Positions 30,349 to 36,483 of a DNA stretch of 36,483 nucleotides are shown here, in pieces. The stretch covers positions 1 to 36,483 of the forward strand of contig CAZNPL010000052.1 of NCBI GenBank assembly GCA_964574815.1. Reading direction: 5' to 3'. How positions within the stretch are numbered: the first letter of the stretch is position 1; every line of letters begins with the position of its first letter. Made by a program: the position numbers and the translations under genes. The notes under the pieces are model-generated. The model did no database searches. It had not been told where the DNA came from and was given only the letters and a program-made list of their open reading frames with translations. Origin of the DNA: CAZNPL01 sp964574815. GTDB taxonomy: Bacteria; Planctomycetota; Phycisphaerae; UBA1845.

Positions 30349-31179
30349 ATGAAGCTGGCGCTGGTGCAGCAGCATGCGGAGCGGGACAAGCACGATAACG
30401 TCGCGCGCGGGCTCGAGGCGCTTCGGCGGGCGGCGGGCGAGGGGGCGCAGTGCATCTGTTTTGCCGAACTCGCATTCGAATGGTTCTATCCACAGCAGAT
30501 GCCGGCGCGTGAACCGGCCGAACTGGCCGAGAGCGTACCCGGACCAACCACCGACGCCTTCTGCATCGCGGCTCGCGAGCTCGGCGTGGTGGTCGTCATG
30601 AACCTGTACGAGCGCGACGGCGATTGCCTTTACGACACGTCGCCGGTGATCGACGCCGACGGGCGGCTGCTGGGCCGGACGCGGATGGTGCACATCACCG
30701 ACTATCCCTGTTTTCACGAGCAGGCCTATTATGCGCCCGGCGATACGGGGGCACCGGTTTACGATACTGCCGTGGGGCGGATCGGCGTGGCCATTTGCTA
30801 CGACCGGCATTATCCGGAGTACATGCGGGCGCTGGCGGTGAAAGGCGCCCGGCTGGTGAGCGTCCCGCAGGCCGGGGCGATCGACGAGTGGCCCGAGGGC
30901 CTGTACGAGGGCGAGATGCGGGTGGCCGCCTTCCAGAACGGTTATTACGCTGCGTTGTGCAACCGGGTCGGCCGGGAGGATCAGCTGACATTCGCCGGGG
31001 AGTCGTTCGTCAGCGCGCCCGACGGCACGGTGATCGCCCGTGCCCCGAAGCTGGAGAATCACATCCTGCACGCCGACGTGGATATCGAGGCCGCAGCCCA
31101 AAGCCACGCCCGCAAGCTGTTCCTGCGCGACCGCCGCCCGGAGCTTTACGCCGAGTGGCTGGCACGTCCCCACGAGTGA
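30349..31179 (+). CDS. Nitrilase-superfamily carbon-nitrogen hydrolase
   Basis: 276-residue amidase of the nitrilase superfamily, 35 nt downstream of xdhC and probably in the same operon. Such enzymes hydrolyse N-carbamoyl compounds or amides, which would suit a ureido intermediate from purine breakdown. Catalytic Glu40 (FAEL) and Cys150 (VAICYDRHYPEY) are in place. In the usual YRKMHIPD motif the sequence reads TRMVHITD, so Met113 occupies the expected lysine position. The protein is close to family length (about 270-300). ATG 30349 begins the typical MKLALVQ strand; the much longer frame upstream is antisense to nothing and overlaps xdhC. N-carbamoyl hydrolase is an inference from context; activity without the lysine is uncertain. 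Confidence 0.82.
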   Translation: MKLALVQQHAERDKHDNVARGLEALRRAAGEGAQCICFAELAFEWFYPQQMPAREPAELAESVPGPTTDAFCIAARELGVVVVMNLYERDGDCLYDTSPVIDADGRLLGRTRMVHITDYPCFHEQAYYAPGDTGAPVYDTAVGRIGVAICYDRHYPEYMRALAVKGARLVSVPQAGAIDEWPEGLYEGEMRVAAFQNGYYAALCNRVGREDQLTFAGESFVSAPDGTVIARAPKLENHILHADVDIEAAAQSHARKLFLRDRRPELYAEWLARPHE

Positions 31180-31234
31180 TGCCGCTCTGGCTCTTTAACG
31201 CGGCCGCGAGCCTTCAACCGATTGCACGATACAG

Positions 31235-31240
31235 TATACT
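31235..31240 (+). promoter_or_regulatory. -10 box candidate (TATACT)
   Basis: TATACT matches the consensus in five of six bases, 32 nt before the Memo-AMMECR1 start codon. A weak -35 (TTCAAC, 31213-31218) lies 16 nt upstream. It sits in the only gap separating the purine-like operon from the AmmeMemoRadiSam genes, so an independent promoter here is expected. Confidence 0.3.
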
Positions 31241-31272
31241 GGACCACATCCGGGCCGGATGGAGCGAGGACG

Positions 31273-32799
31273 ATGCGTGCTCAATGGTCGGCTCGGATGA
31301 TGTTGGCGGCGGTTCTGATTGGTGTCGCGGCTGCCGGTCAGGCAGTCGCGGGCGACGACGCGAAGTTCAGGAAGCCGGCGGTTGCCGGAAGCTGGTATCC
31401 CGGCGACGCGGAGGCGCTGGCCAGGACCGTCGATCAATACCTGGACAACACCGGACCGCCGACTACCGCCGGGAGGCCTCTGGCGATCATCTCGCCGCAT
31501 GCGGGGTACCGGTACAGTGGCCAGGTCGCGGCCGGCGGTTACCGCTACCTTCGCGGACAATCCTACAAACGGGTGATCATCCTGGCGTTCAGCCATCGCA
31601 ACGCTTCGAGTTACTCCGGCGTCGATGTACCGAAAGAGCTGACCGCCTTCGAGACGCCGCTGGGGGCAGTTCCGATTGATCGCGAGGCGTGCGACGAGCT
31701 GATGAAGCATCCACTGTTCGTATCGCAGCCGGATATCGATCGGGGCGAGCACTCGCTCGAGCTGCAACTGCCCTTCCTGCAACGCACGTTGGACGGCTTC
31801 AAGCTGGTGCCCCTGCACGTGGGGCGGCTCTCGGAGTCGGAGTATGCGCCGGCCGCTCAGGCCATCCTGCCGTGGGTCGATGACGACACGCTCCTGGTGG
31901 CGAGCACGGACTTCACCCATTACGGGCCGCGCTTCGCCTATGTCCCGTTCAAAGAGAACGTCCCGCGGCGGCTCCAGGAGCTGGCGGACAATGCGGCCGA
32001 ACAAATCACCGAATGCGACTTTGACGGTTTTCAGAAGCATCTCGCTGATACGGGGGACACGATCTGCGGCCGCGGACCGGTCGCGTTGCTCCTTCGCATC
32101 CTTTCGATGCGCGGCGGGGCGCAGGCGACCCGCGTGGGATTCGACACGTCGGGAAACCTCACCGGCGACTGGTCGAACAGCGTCACGTACCAGTCGTTCG
32201 TGTTCACGCGTCGCAGGAGCGTGCTGCGTGAGAAAGTTCAAAGCGAGATGCTCAAACTGGCCCGGGCAACGGTCGCGGGGTACCTGACAGACAGCGCACT
32301 GCCGGAGGTCGATGAGGATGCTCTGCCGGCGCTTTTGAAGGAGCGCGGGGCGTGTTTCGTGACGCTCGAGAACCGTGGCCGGCTGCGCGGGTGCATCGGG
32401 AACCTCTCGGCGGACCGGCCGCTTTACCGGGCGATCATCGGCAACGCGGTTTCAGCGTGCCGGGACCAACGGTTCGTCAACAACCCGGTGACGGCAGCGG
32501 AACTGCCTGAACTGCATATCGAGATCAGCTACCTGACGCCGTTGCAGCGCGTGGCCGATCCGAAAGACATCGTCGTCGGGCGTCACGGGCTGATGATGGT
32601 GATGGGGCGTTACCGCGGTGTGTTGCTGCCGCAGGTGGCGGCGCGACGGGGGTGGTCGCGCGACGAGTTCCTGGCACAGACGTGCCGCAAGGCGGGCCTC
32701 CCGGCCGACATTTGGAAACACCCTCAGGCGGAGATATACTCGTTCGAGGCCGAGGTCTTCGGTGAACCGGAGCACGCGGCAACCATCCAGCGCCGGTGA
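31273..32799 (+). CDS. AmmeMemoRadiSam system B-A fusion (Memo domain + AMMECR1 domain), exported
   Basis: 508-residue fusion of the two partner proteins of AmmeMemoRadiSam systems. A Sec-like signal (MMLAAVLIGVAAAGQAVAG) spans residues about 9-27. The Memo domain (about 32-312) has the candidate metal residues His76 (SPHAGYRYSG), His108 (SHRN) and Cys265 (TICGRGP), plus EHSLELQLPFLQ and STDFTHYG. The AMMECR1 domain (about 320-500) carries the invariant LRGCIG at 371-376. The function of these systems is not settled. I took ATG 31273 (GGAG 8 nt upstream) because the signal begins there; an upstream TTG at 31222 would add residues ahead of it. It is followed 27 nt later by the DUF362 gene, and the partner radical SAM enzyme is encoded at 34589. 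Confidence 0.88.
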   Translation: MRAQWSARMMLAAVLIGVAAAGQAVAGDDAKFRKPAVAGSWYPGDAEALARTVDQYLDNTGPPTTAGRPLAIISPHAGYRYSGQVAAGGYRYLRGQSYKRVIILAFSHRNASSYSGVDVPKELTAFETPLGAVPIDREACDELMKHPLFVSQPDIDRGEHSLELQLPFLQRTLDGFKLVPLHVGRLSESEYAPAAQAILPWVDDDTLLVASTDFTHYGPRFAYVPFKENVPRRLQELADNAAEQITECDFDGFQKHLADTGDTICGRGPVALLLRILSMRGGAQATRVGFDTSGNLTGDWSNSVTYQSFVFTRRRSVLREKVQSEMLKLARATVAGYLTDSALPEVDEDALPALLKERGACFVTLENRGRLRGCIGNLSADRPLYRAIIGNAVSACRDQRFVNNPVTAAELPELHIEISYLTPLQRVADPKDIVVGRHGLMMVMGRYRGVLLPQVAARRGWSRDEFLAQTCRKAGLPADIWKHPQAEIYSFEAEVFGEPEHAATIQRR

Positions 32800-32826
32800 A
32801 TCATGGGGGACGGGGAAGATCGGAAC

Positions 32827-33825
32827 ATGTCCGGCGAGACGACACGACGCCAGTTTCTCGCTCAGGCCGGCGCTTGCGCCGCGGGCTGGACTCTGTCGAC
32901 CGAGTTACTCGTCAGCGCGGCTTTGGGCCAGGACGCGCGGCCGCGCAGTCGAGTCGTGATTGCCCGCGATGACGCGTTGACCGGCGACGACGTTGACGAG
33001 CGGGGCGACCTGTTGATCAAGCTGCTCGGGGCGGCTGTCCAGCGTTTGACGGACGCGCCCGAGGCGTCCGGGGCCTGGCGGCGGGTGTTCCATTCGAGCG
33101 GCCGGATCGGCATCAAGGTCAACACGCTGGGGCTGTCCACGCGTCCGGTGGTGGTGGACGCGGTTGTTGCGGGGCTGCTGAGTGCGGGCGTGCCGGCCGA
33201 AAAGATCATCATCTGGGACCGGTTTGATGTGGAGCTGGAGCGGGCGGGGTTCAAGCTGAACAAGTCGGGGCGAGGGGTGCAGTGCCGCGGCACGGACGGG
33301 GAGCGCATCGGAAGCGGCTATCAGCGTCAGGTGGAGTCCAGCGGCCGGATCGGATCGTGCTTTTCGAAGATCGTGGCCGAGGAGGTCGATACGCTGATCT
33401 CGGTGCCGGTGCTCAAGGATCACAACCTGGCCGGTGTGTCGTTGGGGCTGAAGAACTTCTACGGGGCGATTCACAACCCCAACAAGTATCACGACCACAA
33501 CTGCGATCCGTACATCGTGGATGTCGTGTCGCACCGGTTCATCCGGCCAAAGTGGAAGCTGACCGTGGTGGACGGAACGCGGGCCCAGTACCACGCCGGC
33601 CCAGGCAGACATCCGGGTTTCGCCTGGCCGTTCGGAGGGCTGATCGTGAGCACGGACATCGTAGCGGCTGACGCGGTCGCGGCCGACTTGATCGATACTC
33701 AGCGCAGAGAGAAAGGCCTGGCGCCATTGGCTGAAGAGGACCGCCCCGCGAAACATATCGCCACCGCCGCGCAGCGCGGCTTGGGAGCGGGGAACCTGGA
33801 CAGGATCGAACGCGTCCAAGTGTAA
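32827..33825 (+). CDS. DUF362 protein with Tat signal
   Basis: 332-residue DUF362-family protein. The N-terminus TTRRQFLAQAGACAAG is a Tat signal (twin Arg at 7-8), followed by a hydrophobic stretch and a likely cleavage near LGQDA, so it is predicted to be exported folded. The body contains RIGIKVNTLG, PVLKDHNLAGVSLGLKNFYG and HDHNCDPYIVDV, which are DUF362 signatures. There is no C-terminal ferredoxin domain, unlike many DUF362 proteins. I chose ATG 32827 because the Tat signal starts there and GGGGAAG lies 8 nt upstream; ATG 32803 would add eight residues. It lies between the two AmmeMemoRadiSam genes and is likely part of that operon. Biochemical role unknown. Confidence 0.82.
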   Translation: MSGETTRRQFLAQAGACAAGWTLSTELLVSAALGQDARPRSRVVIARDDALTGDDVDERGDLLIKLLGAAVQRLTDAPEASGAWRRVFHSSGRIGIKVNTLGLSTRPVVVDAVVAGLLSAGVPAEKIIIWDRFDVELERAGFKLNKSGRGVQCRGTDGERIGSGYQRQVESSGRIGSCFSKIVAEEVDTLISVPVLKDHNLAGVSLGLKNFYGAIHNPNKYHDHNCDPYIVDVVSHRFIRPKWKLTVVDGTRAQYHAGPGRHPGFAWPFGGLIVSTDIVAADAVAADLIDTQRREKGLAPLAEEDRPAKHIATAAQRGLGAGNLDRIERVQV

Positions 33826-33834
33826 AGAGCGGCG

Positions 33835-34521
33835 ATGAACGGTGACCCTCATGAGCCGCAGCCGGCTGGCGACGAGAACGAGGATCTCCCGTGCCTCAAC
33901 TGCGATTACAATCTGAGGGGCTTGTCCGGCGACCCGGGACGGTGTCCGGAATGCGGCGCGCAAAACTCGCGTGCGGACCTGTTGCTCCCGCCCGCTTTGG
34001 TCGAGGAAGAGCTGAAGAAACTGGAGACGCTCCCGACGGTCGGCGTTGCGATGATGTACGTGGTAGTCTTCGGCGTCTTTTTCATCATCACCGGATTCAC
34101 GGTGTGCGCCGGGATCTTGTTGCTTCCAGGGCTTCTGGTGTGGATCGCGGTCGTCGCGGCCTTCGGGAACCTCTGCCGACACAAGCCCGGGTGGGTCGGC
34201 GTGCTCCTTTGGTATCACCTGGCCGGGTTGTGGGTTGCGGCGGCGATTGCTGCGATGACGGCCCTTGGAATGGGTTTCCTCGATCTGTTGCCGCATCGTA
34301 CGGGAAGCATAGTCATGCTGGTGCTGACAGCGGTATTCTTGATCGGCCTGCCATTGGCCAAACTCTCGCTGAAGCGATTGGATTTGCAGGTGAGAATCTG
34401 GAATCCCTATGAATTCGCCAAGGAAAAGATCCGCGGTCTGTCGCGCGACTTGGCTGTCGAGCGGGCACAGCGGCGTCGCCGATTGGTCCTGGAGGCTGAC
34501 CGGAAGCGTATAAGGACGTGA
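33835..34521 (+). CDS. Membrane protein with N-terminal zinc ribbon
   Basis: 228-residue protein starting 10 nt after the DUF362 stop. A zinc-ribbon-like motif, CLNCDYNLRGL then RCPECG (residues about 20-43), precedes three to four hydrophobic segments: about 69-90 (VAMMYVVVFGVFFIITGF), 91-110, 128-148 and 158-176. The last 50 residues are highly basic (ERAQRRRRLVLEADRKR) and probably cytoplasmic. The CxxCxYxLxGL...CPECG pattern recurs in many planctomycete membrane proteins of unknown function. Its place inside the AmmeMemoRadiSam gene run suggests co-transcription, but I cannot link it functionally. I do not recognise a named family. Confidence 0.75.
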   Translation: MNGDPHEPQPAGDENEDLPCLNCDYNLRGLSGDPGRCPECGAQNSRADLLLPPALVEEELKKLETLPTVGVAMMYVVVFGVFFIITGFTVCAGILLLPGLLVWIAVVAAFGNLCRHKPGWVGVLLWYHLAGLWVAAAIAAMTALGMGFLDLLPHRTGSIVMLVLTAVFLIGLPLAKLSLKRLDLQVRIWNPYEFAKEKIRGLSRDLAVERAQRRRRLVLEADRKRIRT

Positions 34522-34588
34522 GAAACGGTAAGCGCTGAGTCGCTATTTGAACGGGGTGAAGGAGCACGACTGGGGGTGCGAGGTCAGC

Positions 34589-35845
34589 ATGGCGGATAAC
34601 CTCGACAATCTTTTCTTTGAACCGACGCGGCGGGAGATGTTTCGTTGGGGGGCGGCCTGTGGCGCGGTGTGCGCGGCCTGCCAGTTGGGGGTCGGGCGGG
34701 TGCTGGCGCAGGATGTGGCCGGGACCGGGGCGCTGGAGGGGCCGGCGCTGGAGGGCGTGGTCCGGCGTGAGGCCATGTTCTGGGAGGCGACGGCTGACAA
34801 GCGGGTCAAGTGCCTGCTGTGCCCGCGCGAGTGCGAAGTGGCCGACGTCGAGCGCGGCTATTGCGGCGTGCGCGAGAACCAGGGCGGGCGGTACCAGACG
34901 CTGGTGTACGGGTCGCTTTGCTCGGCGAACGTGGACCCGATCGAAAAGAAGCCGCTGTTTCACTATCTGCCGGGCACGCCGGCGTTTTCGATCGCGACGG
35001 CCGGCTGCAACATCGAGTGCAAGTTCTGCCAGAACTGGCAGATCAGCCAGTTTCGCCCGGAGCAGGTCCGCAGCGTGCACGTGACACCGGACCGGCTGAT
35101 CGCGGCGTGCCGCACGCGGAACTGCCCGACGATCGCGTACACGTATTCCGAGCCGGTGATCTTCTACGAATACATGCACGACGCGGCGGAGTTGGGGCGG
35201 CAGAACGGCGTCGGCAGCGTCATGATCTCCAACGGCTACATCCAGGAGAAGCCGCTACGGCAACTGTGCCGCCATCTCACCGGCGTGAAGATCGATTTCA
35301 AGGCGTTCAGCGAGGCCTTCTACCGGGATCAGTGCGCCGGTGAGCTCAAGCCGGTGCTGCACACGCTCGAGGTGCTCAAGGAGATCGGCATCTGGTTTGA
35401 GCTGGTGGTGCTGATCATCCCGACGCTGAACGATTCGCCCGCCGAGACGAAGGCGATGGCCGAGTGGGTTGTCGAGCATCTCGGCCCGGACGTGCCGATG
35501 CACTTTACTCGGTTTCATCCGACCTATCGGATCACGAATCTGCCGCGGACGCCGATATCGACGCTGGAACAGTGCCGGAAGATCGCGATGGATGCGGGCG
35601 TGCACTACGTCTACGCCGGCAACGTGCCGATGCATCCGGGCGAGAACACCTACTGCCACAACTGCGGGCAGGAGCTGATCAGCCGGATGGGCTTCAGAAT
35701 CCAGGCCAATCGCATTACCGAAGGACAGTGCCCCAAATGCGCCGCGGTTATCCCGGGCGTGTGGTCGCAGGAACAGGCGCTGGCGTTCAAACCAAGCGAG
35801 CCCGCCACCAACGCCACGCCGCCGGCAACGAAGCAGCCGAGCTGA
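34589..35845 (+). CDS. AmmeMemoRadiSam system radical SAM enzyme with Tat-like signal
   Basis: 418-residue radical SAM enzyme, third component of the AmmeMemoRadiSam system. The [4Fe-4S] motif is C140-x3-C144-x2-C147 (CNIECKFCQNW). A family-typical cysteine cluster precedes it (C75, C78, C82, C92), and a C-terminal zinc ribbon (CHNCGQ, then CPKCAA) follows. The N-terminus reads TRREMFRWGAACGAVCAAC, then LGVGRVLAQ, consistent with a Tat signal, which is unexpected for an enzyme that needs cytoplasmic SAM and reductant. ATG 34589 has GAGGT 4 nt upstream; TTG 34547 is a weaker alternative. It could be membrane-tethered instead of released. Substrate and reaction unknown. Confidence 0.88.
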   Translation: MADNLDNLFFEPTRREMFRWGAACGAVCAACQLGVGRVLAQDVAGTGALEGPALEGVVRREAMFWEATADKRVKCLLCPRECEVADVERGYCGVRENQGGRYQTLVYGSLCSANVDPIEKKPLFHYLPGTPAFSIATAGCNIECKFCQNWQISQFRPEQVRSVHVTPDRLIAACRTRNCPTIAYTYSEPVIFYEYMHDAAELGRQNGVGSVMISNGYIQEKPLRQLCRHLTGVKIDFKAFSEAFYRDQCAGELKPVLHTLEVLKEIGIWFELVVLIIPTLNDSPAETKAMAEWVVEHLGPDVPMHFTRFHPTYRITNLPRTPISTLEQCRKIAMDAGVHYVYAGNVPMHPGENTYCHNCGQELISRMGFRIQANRITEGQCPKCAAVIPGVWSQEQALAFKPSEPATNATPPATKQPS

Positions 35846-35896
35846 GCATGGAGGCTTCCGGCAGCTACGTGGTGGGGGCCGATCGTCGGAATGGCG

Positions 35897-36238
35897 TCAC
35901 GCGGATCGCGCTTTCCGGCGCACGGGGACGAAGCGAATCTCCACACGCTTGTCAAGCGCGGCTGCGATGCGGCGGAGCATCGAGAGCGAGTGGCCGTCGT
36001 AGTCTGCATCTTCCAGACGACAGATGACCGATGCGGAAGTGCCGACGAGCTTAGCCAGTTCGCGTTGGCTCAGCCCCGCTTTATCGCGCAGGTCGTAGAG
36101 TTTTCGGGCAATCTCGGCGTTGGCAAGGTGTTCGTCGTAGGCAGCTTCCTGCTCCGAGTCGCCTTCGATGAATTCGTCGTAAAGACGTTTGAGTGCGGGG
36201 GACTGCGGTTTTCTTCTAGTGGCCTTTCGCGCAGGCAT
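35897..36238 (-). CDS. XRE-family antitoxin-like transcriptional regulator
   Basis: 113-residue DNA-binding protein with a Cro/C1-type helix-turn-helix (AGLSQRELAKLVGTSASVICRLE, about residues 54-76). A preceding helical segment (EHLANAEIARKLYDLRD) is typical of HigA-type antitoxins that follow a toxin gene. It should neutralise the toxin and repress the operon. The start is ATG 36238, or a TTG at 36247. There is no ribosome site, and the start lies inside the 3' end of the toxin fragment (23-nt overlap), so translational coupling is likely. The toxin upstream is truncated, which leaves this as an orphan regulator. Not separable from a NadS-type regulator on sequence alone. Confidence 0.8.
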   Translation of the reverse strand: MPARKATRRKPQSPALKRLYDEFIEGDSEQEAAYDEHLANAEIARKLYDLRDKAGLSQRELAKLVGTSASVICRLEDADYDGHSLSMLRRIAAALDKRVEIRFVPVRRKARSA

Positions 36239-36368
36239 TGTCGTCAATAAGCCGGGTCAACGCAGCGACGCACTTGGCCCGCGGTTTCTTCGGAAGTCGC
36301 TTCAGCCAGTCGACGACCGGCACGCTCTCGTCGTCCTCCTTGAAGAGGATGACTTCGGTTCGCGGCAT
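36216..36368 (-). pseudogene. Truncated HigB/Gp49-type toxin gene
   Basis: 50-codon frame starting MPRTEVILFKEDDESVPVVD, then WLKRLPKKPRAKCVAALTRL. This matches the N-terminus of phage Gp49-like/HigB (DUF891) toxins, which normally run to about 100-115 residues and contain a GIYELR and NYR...YFF core. That core is missing: the frame runs into the antitoxin start and stops at TAG (36216-36218). The break falls after RLIDD, and there is no room for the missing 60 codons before the antitoxin. AGAAGG lies about 5 nt before ATG 36368. I read it as a deletion derivative, probably without RNase activity; it may still be translated to couple the antitoxin. Confidence 0.65.
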
Positions 36369-36383
36369 CGCCGCCTTCTCTAT

Positions 36384-36401
36384 GTTCGCAATATTGAGAA
36401 C
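36384..36401. promoter_or_regulatory. 18-bp operator-like palindrome upstream of the toxin-antitoxin pair
   Basis: GTTCGCAATATTGAGAAC is a palindrome with one mismatch in nine pairs. It lies 16 nt before the toxin-fragment ATG and just downstream of a TTGACT -35-like hexamer (36405-36410, minus strand). Its size, AT centre and position fit an autorepressor site for the XRE antitoxin. Confidence 0.5.
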
Positions 36402-36483
36402 AAGAGTCAAGCTCTTTTTCGGGTGATTCGGGTCCGTGACAGTTTCCGCGGTATTTCTTGGTGTTATGATGGGTCTGGTGTTG

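Noticed and set aside
32905..34296. 463-residue minus-strand frame over the DUF362 and zinc-ribbon genes
   Set aside because: Spans two supported genes and has Arg/His-rich composition typical of antisense frames.

Overview
The window looks like a chromosomal segment of a GC-rich planctomycete, most likely of the Phycisphaerae or a related uncultured lineage. This is inferred from family signatures, not from a marker gene. The signatures are secreted FG-GAP and beta-helix proteins ending in a dockerin-like tail with a terminal FQxxFTGP-type motif, a CxxC-x(n)-CPECG zinc-ribbon membrane protein, many genes with Tat or Sec signals, and short palindromic repeats scattered between genes. I saw no rRNA, tRNA, CRISPR array, transposase, phage gene or origin.

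Layout. Positions 1-386 are non-coding and rich in palindromes. Positions 387-7499 (+) hold an exported S9 peptidase, an overlapping beta-hydroxyacid dehydrogenase, a lipoprotein alpha/beta hydrolase and a 1031-residue surface protein with two seven-repeat FG-GAP propellers. Positions 7587-11648 (-) hold one very large exported protein with three amidohydrolase domains in tandem, of which only the middle one keeps a full metal site. Positions 11860-13470 (+) encode a COG2509-type FAD dehydrogenase. Positions 13471-18646 hold a dockerin-tail gene fragment, a histidine kinase that has lost its phosphoacceptor histidine, a beta-helix surface protein and a SOUL heme-binding-like protein. An alpha/beta hydrolase follows at 18861-19631.

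Positions 19723-31179 form an island resembling the anaerobic purine/uric-acid catabolic locus (ygeX/ygeY/ygeW/hyuA/ygfK/ssnA/xdhD) of enterobacteria and Firmicutes, but rearranged. It has two fold-type-II PLP enzymes (one threonine-synthase-like), an SsnA-type amidohydrolase, a short YgfK lacking the central flavin/NAD(P)H module, a selenium-dependent-xanthine-dehydrogenase-type [2Fe-2S]/molybdopterin enzyme, an XdhC-type maturation factor and a nitrilase-family amidase. A plausible reading is oxidation of a purine by the molybdenum enzyme, ring opening by SsnA, reduction or electron transfer by YgfK, hydrolysis of a ureido intermediate by the nitrilase homologue, and ammonia release by a PLP lyase. 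The classical YgeX, YgeY, YgeW, HyuA and FAD-subunit genes are absent from this window.

Positions 31273-35845 (+) encode an AmmeMemoRadiSam locus: a Memo-AMMECR1 fusion, a DUF362 protein, a zinc-ribbon membrane protein and the radical SAM enzyme. The fusion has a Sec-like signal, and both the DUF362 protein and the radical SAM enzyme have Tat-like signals, so the set may work outside the cytoplasm. This and the purine-like island are the two most interesting systems here. The window ends with an XRE antitoxin next to a truncated toxin reading frame and a palindromic operator candidate (35897-36401, -).
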